In this document: positions 29,456 to 36,133 of the stretch, piece after piece | Numbering within the stretch: position 1 is the stretch's first letter | How the letters are laid out: each line of letters begins with the position of its first letter | Source: Halorientalis sp. | Lineage (GTDB): Archaea; Halobacteriota; Halobacteria; Halobacteriales; Haloarculaceae | Length of the DNA stretch: 36,133 bases | NCBI RefSeq assembly: GCF_028275115.1 | Contig: NZ_JAQCNH010000063.1 | Coordinates: 1-36,133, forward strand | Direction of reading: 5' to 3' | Program-made: the position numbers and the translations under genes | Notes under the pieces: generated by a model | What the model saw: only the letters and a program-made list of their open reading frames with translations | Database searches by the model: none | Told to the model about the DNA's origin: nothing

Positions 29456-30700
29456 TTAGTACGTATACACAATCGTTCCGTCGGTCTCTCCTTGTTCTGT
29501 CATCACGGAGCCTGTTGTCAGGACACGGCTCTGTGTCGCCAAGAATAAAGAAAATGCGGTATCTTCGCTTCTCGCCACCGTCGCTCCATCAGCGAGACTG
29601 AATAACTTGATACCGTTGCTGGTACCGACGACGAGCGCTCGGTCGGTCACCGTGTACGGGGTTTTGACTGCGCTGTCGAAATCGCCCGTTGGCAGGTCAA
29701 GGTCAGTTCGCTCCCAGCGGATGTCCCCGTTGCTCGGTTCAACGCCGATGACCCGCTCCCCCTCATCTGCGCCGAGGTAGGCCAGCGTATCCCCACCATA
29801 GCCGTATGGTGGATAATAAGAATTGTCGGACCGCTCCCACAGCAACGAGCCGTCTTCGCGGCTTCTGGCCTTTGCTGGGAAGTCATAGCCACTCCCGAAG
29901 ACAGCGCTCTCACTCGACGGACGTGGTGTTCCGTAACTGTTTGTCCTCGCACTGAGCGTAAGGCTTACTCTCGGCTCAGTGTCACCGTAACGGAATTCAG
30001 CGTCGCTGTCAGCAAGATTTCGACCAGTTACGAACATACCGCCACCAGTCAGGGGGTGAAGACTGTCACGTGCAGTCGGAGTGTCCTGGCCCAAGTTCCA
30101 GACATCTGTCGGACTGAACGCAGACTCGCGTTCCGCAGTGTCTCCGTTTATATAGAATGCTGTATACCCACGAGCAATGCCAGTAATGAAGAACGCTCCA
30201 CCATCAAGCGGAACGATGCGACTGCGACTTGGACCTCCACTCTCAAACTCCTGAGTGCCGAGAAGGTCGCCCGTCGCTACATCGATAACGTTGATGTACC
30301 TGTCTTCATCGCTCTCACTGCCGATGCTATACAGTCGTCCGTGTCCGATCTGGCCACCTGCACTGATTGCCGGCGTATCGTAGCTCTCAATTGAGCGGGT
30401 CCAGAGCCGTTCACCAGTCAGATAATTGAAAACAACGAATGCTGGTTCCCCCTCAACGTTGGCCCTCGTAATAATACGGTCACCGTCGGTGCCAATCGGA
30501 ACGGCATTGGGGATGCCATACGCTCGCTCAATACCGTTGACTGCCCCCGTGTTCCGACCGCCATCTGGGTCTGGCAACTCTTCTGTTGACGAATCGGGAG
30601 ACGAGTTTGCGGGGGTGTCAGTATCTTCACTACCACTACACCCGGCGACAGCGACAGTCGTCCCGGCGACGGTCGCAAGGAATCGCCGCCGGTTAGTCAT
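29456..30700 (-). CDS. Tat-exported PQQ-type beta-propeller lipoprotein
   Basis: A 414-residue protein starting MTNRRRFLATVAGTTVAVAG followed by CSGSED: a twin-arginine signal with a lipobox cysteine, so probably Tat-exported and lipid-anchored. A disordered acidic linker follows, then repeated blades of a PQQ/quinoprotein-like propeller: VFNYLTGERLWTRSIESYDT, VIDVATGDLLGTQEF, REDGSLLWERS, EPSNGDIRWERTDL. No catalytic residues of a true quinoprotein dehydrogenase are evident; such proteins often serve as surface scaffolds. Codon use is visibly less GC-biased than its neighbours, and it lies between two tnpB fragments, both pointing to acquisition by transfer. An ATG at 30724 would add 8 residues. 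Confidence 0.85.
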   Translation of the reverse strand: MTNRRRFLATVAGTTVAVAGCSGSEDTDTPANSSPDSSTEELPDPDGGRNTGAVNGIERAYGIPNAVPIGTDGDRIITRANVEGEPAFVVFNYLTGERLWTRSIESYDTPAISAGGQIGHGRLYSIGSESDEDRYINVIDVATGDLLGTQEFESGGPSRSRIVPLDGGAFFITGIARGYTAFYINGDTAERESAFSPTDVWNLGQDTPTARDSLHPLTGGGMFVTGRNLADSDAEFRYGDTEPRVSLTLSARTNSYGTPRPSSESAVFGSGYDFPAKARSREDGSLLWERSDNSYYPPYGYGGDTLAYLGADEGERVIGVEPSNGDIRWERTDLDLPTGDFDSAVKTPYTVTDRALVVGTSNGIKLFSLADGATVARSEDTAFSLFLATQSRVLTTGSVMTEQGETDGTIVYTY

Positions 30701-30957
30701 CTGCTTGGCAGTACGGTCAGTCACTGGTCACCTCTCTGACCGGCACTGCAATACCAGTGATGGATTGGGAACAGACGAAAGAACCCTGTCGTCGAGTTTG
30801 TTCTTTTTGAATTGTTTCCGGATGACACATAACTGCTCTCGGTACGATTTCGTCTGCACCAGACGGGTATAATCGTTGCTTTACTACGTAGTGGTGCTGA
30901 CCAACCGAGCCGACATCTGAGTCGGCTTGTTAGCAGTTGACGCTAGTTACCTCAGGG

Positions 30958-31437
30958 TCAGTATCGTCTCACCATGGCACAGAGACCGCTATTCAAGACG
31001 ATAGACAAAGCCGAGATGAAAGAAGTCACGATAAGAAGGGGACGACTGGCGACTGGTTCGTCTCCTTCGCGCTCGAAACCGACGATGCAGACCTACCCGA
31101 GAAGCCCGTCGTGGACTCGTTGGACGCGAGCAATACTGTCGGCGTCAACCTCGGCATCAACAACTACAGCCACACGTCGGACGGGAAGACCGAGGACTTG
31201 TTCGACCTCGAAGACGAGTCCGAGCGTCTTCGCCGCGAACAACGCAGGTTGTCGCGGAAGCAAGAGGGGTCGAACAACGACGAAAAACAACGCAAGGAAG
31301 TCGCCAGTGTCAATGGTCACATCCGTCGGGAAGTGCTGGACTACCAGCACAAGATACCGGCACTGCGGCGAGTATCCTGGAAGTCGGCGACTCCACTCCG
31401 CCCGTTGAAACCTCCGTCGCACCGCCGTAGCGGGTGT
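30958..31437 (+). pseudogene. tnpB middle and C-terminal fragment, frameshifted
   Basis: Remnant of a TnpB RNA-guided nuclease gene. A first frame gives MAQRPLFKTIDKAEMKEVTI. After a frameshift near 31030 a second frame gives TTGDWFVSFALETDDADLPE, then SLDASNTVGVNLGINNY (the RuvC-I region, whose usual Asp in VGVDLG reads Asn here) and LRREQRRLSRKQEGSNNDEK up to VLDYQHKI. Then, after an internal deletion and another frame change, the C-terminal SILEVGDSTPPVETSV appears and a stop follows. The middle of the protein, including the zinc finger and later RuvC motifs, is gone, so it is inactive. The gap before it (30701-30957) holds only a small inverted repeat (agccgac/gtcggct, 30908-30927). Confidence 0.85.
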
Positions 31438-31569
31438 TGAGAGGGACCATGTTTCCATTAGCGAACAATCGAATGAGTTGCGGTCTTCAATTCCGTGTTT
31501 TGAGGGTTGACTCCGGTCGTTATCAAAAAATGGCTGGCTACGAGTGTAATTTTTTGAAATATCGTGACG

Positions 31570-31590
31570 GGCTTCAGTCTCGGGGTCAAG
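31570..31590 (+). repeat. Right 21-bp inverted repeat of accessory island
   Basis: This segment starts ggcttcag and ends ggggtcaag. It is an inverted partner (18 of 21 positions) of 29143-29163. It overlaps the 5' strand of the three-way-junction element. Confidence 0.6.
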
Positions 31591-31653
31591 TGGTTCGAGA
31601 ATCGAGGATTCTCGTCATCACGGAAATCTTCGATTTCCGTCCGACCCCGAGGC
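31577..31653. ncRNA. 77-nt three-way-junction palindromic element
   Basis: The outer stem pairs ctcggggtc (31579-31587) with gaccccgag (31643-31651) and extends by one G-T and one G-C pair to 11 pairs. Inside are two adjacent 8-bp hairpins with 3-nt loops: cgagaatc/gattctcg (31596-31614) and cggaaatc/gatttccg (31621-31639). As DNA it is folded equally on either strand, so the transcribed strand is unknown. It lies 140 nt after the tnpB remnant stop, where the guide (omega) RNA and right end of such elements lie, so it may be an element end or an RNA relic. The region 31438-31569 shows nothing else. Confidence 0.5.
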
Positions 31654-31720
31654 ACTCGCCCGCAACCGCCTGTGGAGTTCCGACACAACGCACAAGCCAA
31701 GCCCGGTCCGAGAGAAGGAT

Positions 31721-32227
31721 ATGCGTGTGGCAGTCGGCAGCGAGAACCCGGTGAAGGTAGCCGCGACCGAGCGAACACTGCCCGATGCGGTCGCCGAACC
31801 CGTCGACGTCGAGTCGGGCGTTCCCGAGCAACCCCGCGGGTACGACCAGACGATTGCCGGCGCGCGGAACCGCGCCGGGGACGCGCTCGCCGCGACAGAT
31901 GTGGCTCTGGGCGTCGGCATCGAAGGCGGTGTCGCCCGTATCGAGGGCACCGACGGCCTCTTTCTGATCATGTGGGCCGCCGTCACAGACGGCACGGACT
32001 GGGGCGTCGGTAGCGGTCCGAGCCTGCGACTCCCCGAGAACGTGGCCACCCGCGTCGAGGCCGGCGCGGAACTCGGACCGGTGATGGACGACCTGCTCGA
32101 CACCGACGGCGTGGCCGAACGGGAGGGGGCGGCAGGCGTCCTCACCGGGAAACGAATCGACCGGGAGTCGGCAGTAGTTCACGCCGTCGCGAGTGCGGCC
32201 GGGCCGTTCGTAACCGAGCAGTACTAG
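31721..32227 (+). CDS. DUF84 inosine/xanthosine triphosphatase
   Basis: A 168-residue NTPase of the YjjX/DUF84 family, hydrolysing ITP and XTP to keep deaminated purines out of nucleic acids. Landmarks: MRVAVGSENPVKVAATERTL at the nucleotide-binding N-terminus, ARNRAGDALAATDVALGVGI with the following EGGV, the central WAAVTDGTDWGVGSGPSLRL, and the end block GVLTGKRIDRESAVVHAVAS. Length and motifs are typical. It is the first core gene to the right of the accessory island. Its TAG shares a CTAG with the TAG of the convergent glycosyltransferase gene. Confidence 0.92.
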   Translation: MRVAVGSENPVKVAATERTLPDAVAEPVDVESGVPEQPRGYDQTIAGARNRAGDALAATDVALGVGIEGGVARIEGTDGLFLIMWAAVTDGTDWGVGSGPSLRLPENVATRVEAGAELGPVMDDLLDTDGVAEREGAAGVLTGKRIDRESAVVHAVASAAGPFVTEQY

Positions 32228-34086
32228 GCGGCCTCGTCGCGGGCATCGGTGGTACTCGCGTTCGTTTCGCCTTCGGACTCGGCAACGGCGGTCGTCAGCG
32301 AGATGTTGAGCCAAGCCATCGAGGCCAGTCCACCGGCTACGGTGACGAGGTTCTTGATTGCGTGGTCGACGATGGCGATGCCGAGCGCGACCAGCGCGGT
32401 GAGTTCGGGAGTGGCCGTCAGACCGACGACGATAATCGTGAACGCACCCTCGTACAGTCCGATGCCACCCGGCGAGAGCGGCAGAATCTTGGCGAGGTTC
32501 CCGACGCTGACCGCAAAGAAGGCGACCGCAGTCAAGTATGGGGTTACCGGAACGCCGAAGGCCGCGAACACGATCAGCGCGGTCACCACGTCAAGCGTCC
32601 AGATGGCGAGGCTCCCGAGGCCGACCCGGAGGAAGGCCCCGCGGTCGCTGACGACCCGCTCCACGTCGCCGACGAACCGTTCGATCACGCCCGCGACGTA
32701 CTCGGCGTAGGAGTCGTTGCTGATGGCCCGGACCCCCCAGCGCACGAGGTTGGTGTCCCGACGGGCGTTGACGACGATGACCGCCACCGCGAGGATGGCG
32801 ACCAGCCCGACGCCGGCCGCGACCCGCATCGCGGTGCCGGCCGCCGCCGCCGGGTTCAGCGTCTCCCCGCCAATGGTCACGGCGCCGACATCCGCTGCGA
32901 TGGCCGCGGCCACCTCCTCTGTCCCGCCGGTCGCCACCAGTCCGAGCAGGACGCTCCCACCCAGCACCGTAATCGACAGCAGGTCGAACACCCGCTCGAC
33001 GGCCAGCGACGCGAACCCGGTCGGATAGGGAATCGACCGGCGGGCCTTCACGACGTAGGCCCGCACCGCGTCGCCGGCCCGCGCCGGGAACACGAGGTTC
33101 CCGGTCTGACTGATGAACACCGCCCCCGTCAGGAACCAGGTGTCGCCCTCGTAGTCCAGCCGCGAGAGGATGTCACGGTAGCGCAGACCCCGGAGCGGCC
33201 ACGAGAGGAGGTACACCACGCCGGAGGCCGCGACCAGCGCTGGGTCCGCGCCCGTGATCGCGTCCAGCACGGCCGCAGGTTCCAGATAGACGAGCATCAG
33301 CGCCAGCGCGACGAACACCAGCGCCGACCCGGCGACCATACTCACCCGGCGGGTCAGCCGCGGGCTCACCGTCAGTTGCCACCAGGTCCGGACGACCTGA
33401 CTCCCCATCCCGAACACGTCCCGCACGAGGTCGACCTTCGAGTCGGCCTGTGGTGTCCACTCGACGGGAAACTCGGAGACCCGGTAGCCCCTCCGCTGGG
33501 CACGCACCAGCACCTCCGTGTCCCAGAACCAGTGGTCGTCCTCTACCTCGTCCAGCAGGGCGAACAGAGCCTCCCGGTCGAACGATTTGAACCCACACTG
33601 GTGGTCGAGCAGGTCCGACCGTAAGAGAAGACGGACCAGTCGGTTGTACCCCTTGGAGGGGATACCTCGTTTTGCCGGACGGTCGGCGTCGGCCCCAGGA
33701 ACCCACCGCGACCCGGTCGCCACGTCGTACTCCCCCGAGCGCACGCGCTCGACCAGCTCTTCGAGGTGGCGCATATCCGTCGCGAGGTCGGTGTCGAAGT
33801 AGACCAACGTCTCGCCCTCGGCGGCGCGGAAAGCCTGTTCGAGAGCTTTCCCGCGGCCCAGTCGCTCGTCACTGTGGTAGTGACGGACCCGGTTGTCCCC
33901 TGTAGCCAGCCGCTCGGCGATTTCGGGTGTCCGATCCGCACAGCCGTCCTCGGCGACGATCACCTCGAACGATTCGGCGGGGAGAAAGGAGTCGAGCGTC
34001 TCGAGGGTGATTTCGACCGTGTCCGTCAGGGTCGCCGCCTCGTTGTATGCGGGGAGGACGACGCTCACCTCTCGGGTCGGACTCAT
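32224..34086 (-). CDS. aglD: AglD-like glycosyltransferase with flippase-like domain
   Basis: A 620-residue membrane glycosyltransferase. Residues 1-240 form a GT2 catalytic domain: VSVVLPAYNEAATLTDTVEI, VIVAEDGCADRTPEIAERL, a metal-binding DxD at D98/D100 (VYFDTDLATDM) and LDHQCGFKSFDREALF. The C-terminal half has about eight membrane helices of the lysylphosphatidylglycerol-synthase/flippase type, with blocks FISQTGNLVFPARAGDAVRA and LPLSPGGIGLYEGAFTIIVV. This two-part plan is that of AglD, which charges dolichol phosphate with the last sugar of the S-layer N-glycan in Haloferax. The substrate here is inferred. ATG at 34086 chosen; the upstream ATG at 34140 adds an unlikely segment. Confidence 0.9.
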   Translation of the reverse strand: MSPTREVSVVLPAYNEAATLTDTVEITLETLDSFLPAESFEVIVAEDGCADRTPEIAERLATGDNRVRHYHSDERLGRGKALEQAFRAAEGETLVYFDTDLATDMRHLEELVERVRSGEYDVATGSRWVPGADADRPAKRGIPSKGYNRLVRLLLRSDLLDHQCGFKSFDREALFALLDEVEDDHWFWDTEVLVRAQRRGYRVSEFPVEWTPQADSKVDLVRDVFGMGSQVVRTWWQLTVSPRLTRRVSMVAGSALVFVALALMLVYLEPAAVLDAITGADPALVAASGVVYLLSWPLRGLRYRDILSRLDYEGDTWFLTGAVFISQTGNLVFPARAGDAVRAYVVKARRSIPYPTGFASLAVERVFDLLSITVLGGSVLLGLVATGGTEEVAAAIAADVGAVTIGGETLNPAAAAGTAMRVAAGVGLVAILAVAVIVVNARRDTNLVRWGVRAISNDSYAEYVAGVIERFVGDVERVVSDRGAFLRVGLGSLAIWTLDVVTALIVFAAFGVPVTPYLTAVAFFAVSVGNLAKILPLSPGGIGLYEGAFTIIVVGLTATPELTALVALGIAIVDHAIKNLVTVAGGLASMAWLNISLTTAVAESEGETNASTTDARDEAA

Positions 34087-34109
34087 TAGCCTTCCTTCCG
34101 CCAGCGCGC

Positions 34110-34117
34110 AAAAGTAC
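34110..34117 (-). promoter_or_regulatory. TATA box of aglD
   Basis: The minus-strand TACTTTTG is centred about 28 bp before the ATG at 34086. It resembles the ppa box (TACTTTTTG). Confidence 0.5.
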
Positions 34118-34140
34118 CTTCTGTTAGCCTGCGGCCACAA

Positions 34141-34465
34141 CTACGGCTCACCTGCCCGAGCGCTCCCTGACGGCGTGGCCGAGCAGCGTCGCCACCGGGA
34201 AGCCGCGTTCCGTCCGTGCTGTCGCCACAGGAGCCGGGGTCACTTTGTCACCGTTTCGGGTCGCACAGTCAGGCACGAACGGGGCGTTCGTTCGATTCTT
34301 CTGTCCCGAGTGTGAGAACGACTGGTAGGAAACGCCGACCGAACTCTCGGCCCCGGAGGCGACGTTCACCCGTCCTGACCGTGAGACCGAGCGCCGGACC
34401 GCCGAGTTCATATGCACCGACCGCGATTTGGACGTGCTGAAGGGGATACAGACAGCACAGAGCGG
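34141..34465. other. Gap with possible zinc-finger gene remnant
   Basis: No intact gene is seen. On the plus strand a frame without a clear start ends GTNGAFVRFFCPECENDW and a stop (about 34268-34327), a CxxC-containing end like those of small haloarchaeal zinc-finger proteins. After the stop the same strand could read TPTELSAPEATFTRPDRE. An 89-codon minus-strand frame over 34148-34417 has unlikely composition (S/R-rich). I read the stretch as decayed coding DNA, with low certainty. Confidence 0.3.
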
Positions 34466-36133
34466 TCAGTCCGCGCTCTCTCGGCTGCCGATCGTCAGGA
34501 ACCGTCCGAGATCGATCTCCGCACTCACCTCGCCGACCGACTCGTGTGGCCGGTCGACGACGATGTTCCCCGCAGTCTGGTCGCCGATCCCGGGAATCTC
34601 GGTTAGTTCGTCCATGGAGGCGGCGTTCAGATCGAGCGGGTAGGGCACGCCCGAAACCGAGCGGTAGCCGTGGCCGGTGACGGCCACGTCGATAGTCCGC
34701 CCGAGGTCACGCTCCCCGGGAATTCCCACGAGCAGGGGGTAGGTCCCGAGCTGTCGGCCGAACGTGTACCCATCTTCGTGGTACTCCAGATGGACATCGG
34801 GCAGCACCGTGCCTGGCGGGGCCACCCGCTGGAGCATCGGATTGTCGATTGTCTCACGCACTTCGCTCTTGTAGCGTTTGAACTGTTGTTTGTGGTCGTG
34901 GGCAATCTCCGCACCGGTGTCTGCCATGTCGGTCCCCTCGAACGCCATCACCTGCCGGATGTTCACCCGGCGGAGCATCAGCCCCTCGTCGTACACCCGC
35001 TGGAGGAACCGCTTGTTGTGTGCGAACGTCTCTTGACGTTCGCCTTTCAGCCCGTGAACGAGGTTGATGCCCGGCAGGAGCTTCGGCAGCCGCGGGCTGG
35101 CGTCGCTGCCGAAGTTGGGCGCAGTCTCCCGCTCACCGCCCGGCCGAAACCCTGCCTCCTCGTTGACGATCTTCACCGCCCGGAAACACTCCTCGGCGGT
35201 GACGTTGAGGTTGTTCTCCTCCTGCACGAGCGGATCGGCCGACTCGAGCCCGAACGCGGCCGTATCGCCGGGCGTGTTGTGTTCGGCGATGATCCGGATG
35301 CCCTCCCTGGACTTCTCGGGCCATTTCACGACCGTGATCGGGTTCATGTTGTCCAGGTGGAGCGTGTCCAGGTTCGGGACGGCCTCCCGGATGCCGGCGT
35401 AGAGGTCCCGGAGCGCGTCGGGGTTGGGGGCCTCGCCGTCGCCGCCGTAGGCGAGGATGTCGGCCTGCCGGCCGAGGCGGAAGTCGCTCACGCCGTAGTC
35501 CGCGAGGGCAGCCACCTCGTCGACGACGCTCTCGGGCGGTCGGAACTCCGGGTCGCCGTACATCGGTTCCGTACAGAACGAGCATCGGTACGGACAGCCC
35601 CGCGAGGTCTCCAGTTCCGCGAGGATGTAGTCGGGGTGATTCGGGTGTTGTTCGACGACGAACGCGCCCCGCCGCGCCCAGCGAGTCTCCTCGGGGACGC
35701 CGCGATAGCGGTCCTCGAACCCCTCCAGTCCGCTGCGGACCAGGTCGTAGGCAGCGGCCTCCACGTCGGCCATCGCGAGGAAGTCGAAGTCGAGGTCGTC
35801 GCGAGAGGTTTCGGACGCGCCCTCGTTGGCCTCGCCGACGCCGAAGCGGACGGGGCCCCCAATCATCGAGACGCCCTCGGCGGTCCAGGCGATGCGGCGC
35901 ACCTCGTCGGGTTCGGCGGGGGTCCCTCCGACGTACTTTCCGGGGACGGTCATGCCGCCGACGTAGATCAGCAGGTCGGCGTCCTCCACGTCGCGCCAGC
36001 GCGAGCCGTCGTCCCGGAGTGCGTCGATGGTGTGGTAGGTGATCTGTGTTTCGGGAACACCGGCGTCGACGAGTGCCCCGGCGGTGTATCGAGGGTACGT
36101 CGAGATGTATGGGGGCACGCCGAAGTGAGCCGG
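34466..36133 (-). CDS. Radical SAM protein with C-terminal HhH (partial)
   Basis: At least 555 residues; the 5' end lies beyond the window, since the frame remains open to the last base (PAHFGVPPYISTYPRYTAGA). An N-terminal domain (about 160 residues, B12-binding-like plan) is followed by the radical SAM core with the 4Fe-4S motif SRGCPYRCSFCTEP (CxxxCxxC), then LGRQADILAYGGDGEAPNPD and AAFGLESADPLVQEENNLN. The C-terminus carries a helix-hairpin-helix (LNAASMDELTEIPGIGDQTA) that may bind nucleic acid. It resembles COG1031-type Fe-S oxidoreductases of archaea, whose reaction is unknown; a role in RNA or DNA modification is a guess from the HhH. Confidence 0.9.
   Translation of the reverse strand, partial: PAHFGVPPYISTYPRYTAGALVDAGVPETQITYHTIDALRDDGSRWRDVEDADLLIYVGGMTVPGKYVGGTPAEPDEVRRIAWTAEGVSMIGGPVRFGVGEANEGASETSRDDLDFDFLAMADVEAAAYDLVRSGLEGFEDRYRGVPEETRWARRGAFVVEQHPNHPDYILAELETSRGCPYRCSFCTEPMYGDPEFRPPESVVDEVAALADYGVSDFRLGRQADILAYGGDGEAPNPDALRDLYAGIREAVPNLDTLHLDNMNPITVVKWPEKSREGIRIIAEHNTPGDTAAFGLESADPLVQEENNLNVTAEECFRAVKIVNEEAGFRPGGERETAPNFGSDASPRLPKLLPGINLVHGLKGERQETFAHNKRFLQRVYDEGLMLRRVNIRQVMAFEGTDMADTGAEIAHDHKQQFKRYKSEVRETIDNPMLQRVAPPGTVLPDVHLEYHEDGYTFGRQLGTYPLLVGIPGERDLGRTIDVAVTGHGYRSVSGVPYPLDLNAASMDELTEIPGIGDQTAGNIVVDRPHESVGEVSAEIDLGRFLTIGSRESAD

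Noticed and set aside
30908-30927. Small inverted repeat agccgac/gtcggct as a terminator or attachment site
   Set aside because: No T run follows and no second copy was seen; left as a minor note within the tnpB remnant entry.
32362-33624. 420-codon plus-strand frame inside aglD
   Set aside because: Histidine/arginine/proline-rich antisense shadow of the glycosyltransferase gene.
1-36133. CRISPR array, rRNA or tRNA genes
   Set aside because: No regularly spaced repeats and no conserved rRNA or tRNA sequence were found on either strand by reading.

Overview
The window is chromosomal DNA of a halophilic archaeon (class Halobacteria). The evidence is the very acidic proteins, the GC-rich third codon positions, many TATA-like boxes about 27 bp upstream of start codons (leaderless transcripts), and haloarchaea-specific genes: two TFB transcription factors, RosR, NreA, CetZ, an aglD-type glycosyltransferase, a TSPPY-type (zim-like) DNA methylase and an archaeal DUF72xx/73xx pilus cluster. 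I cannot fix the genus. From memory, the gene order recalls the ppa-rosR-rnhA-tfb-nreA and aroB-zim-aglD neighbourhoods of other haloarchaea.

Left part (1-10.6 kb): a 37-residue small ORF, inorganic pyrophosphatase, the RosR-like regulator, the rnhA operon protein with RNase HI, a first TFB, a decayed histidine kinase, the DNA-repair protein NreA with a small membrane protein, a DUF302 protein, a 7TM-PAS histidine kinase, a DUF5789 protein, a CetZ tubulin and a small probably secreted protein. A non-coding stretch with two related hairpins (about 10.76-10.99 kb) looks like a remnant of a palindrome-ended mobile element.

Middle (11.06-20.74 kb): one plus-strand operon of eight genes, most overlapping by a few bases. 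It contains a coiled-coil protein, a small membrane-anchored protein, a type IV pilus/secretion ATPase, its membrane platform protein, three small pilin-like proteins and a 1040-residue exported protein. It looks like a complete atypical pilus or secretion machine. Possible internal leaderless promoters sit before the ATPase gene and before the first pilin-like gene.

Next (20.8-27.6 kb): archaeal shikimate enzymes (3-dehydroquinate synthase II on plus, 3-dehydroquinate dehydratase on minus) flank an aldehyde dehydrogenase and a zinc-ribbon membrane protein. A DNA methylase, a VOC protein and a second TFB with a palindrome at its expected transcription start follow on the minus strand.

Right part (27.7-36.1 kb): an orphan condensation-domain acyltransferase preceded by an in-frame 16-codon leader ORF. 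Then comes an accessory island (about 29.14-31.65 kb) bounded by imperfect 21-bp inverted repeats. It holds two fragments of one kind of tnpB transposon gene on either side of a less GC-rich PQQ-type beta-propeller lipoprotein gene, and it ends in a 77-nt element that can fold as a three-way junction. The core chromosome resumes with a DUF84 NTPase, an AglD-like glycosyltransferase and a radical SAM protein cut by the window edge. No rRNA, tRNA or CRISPR array was seen.
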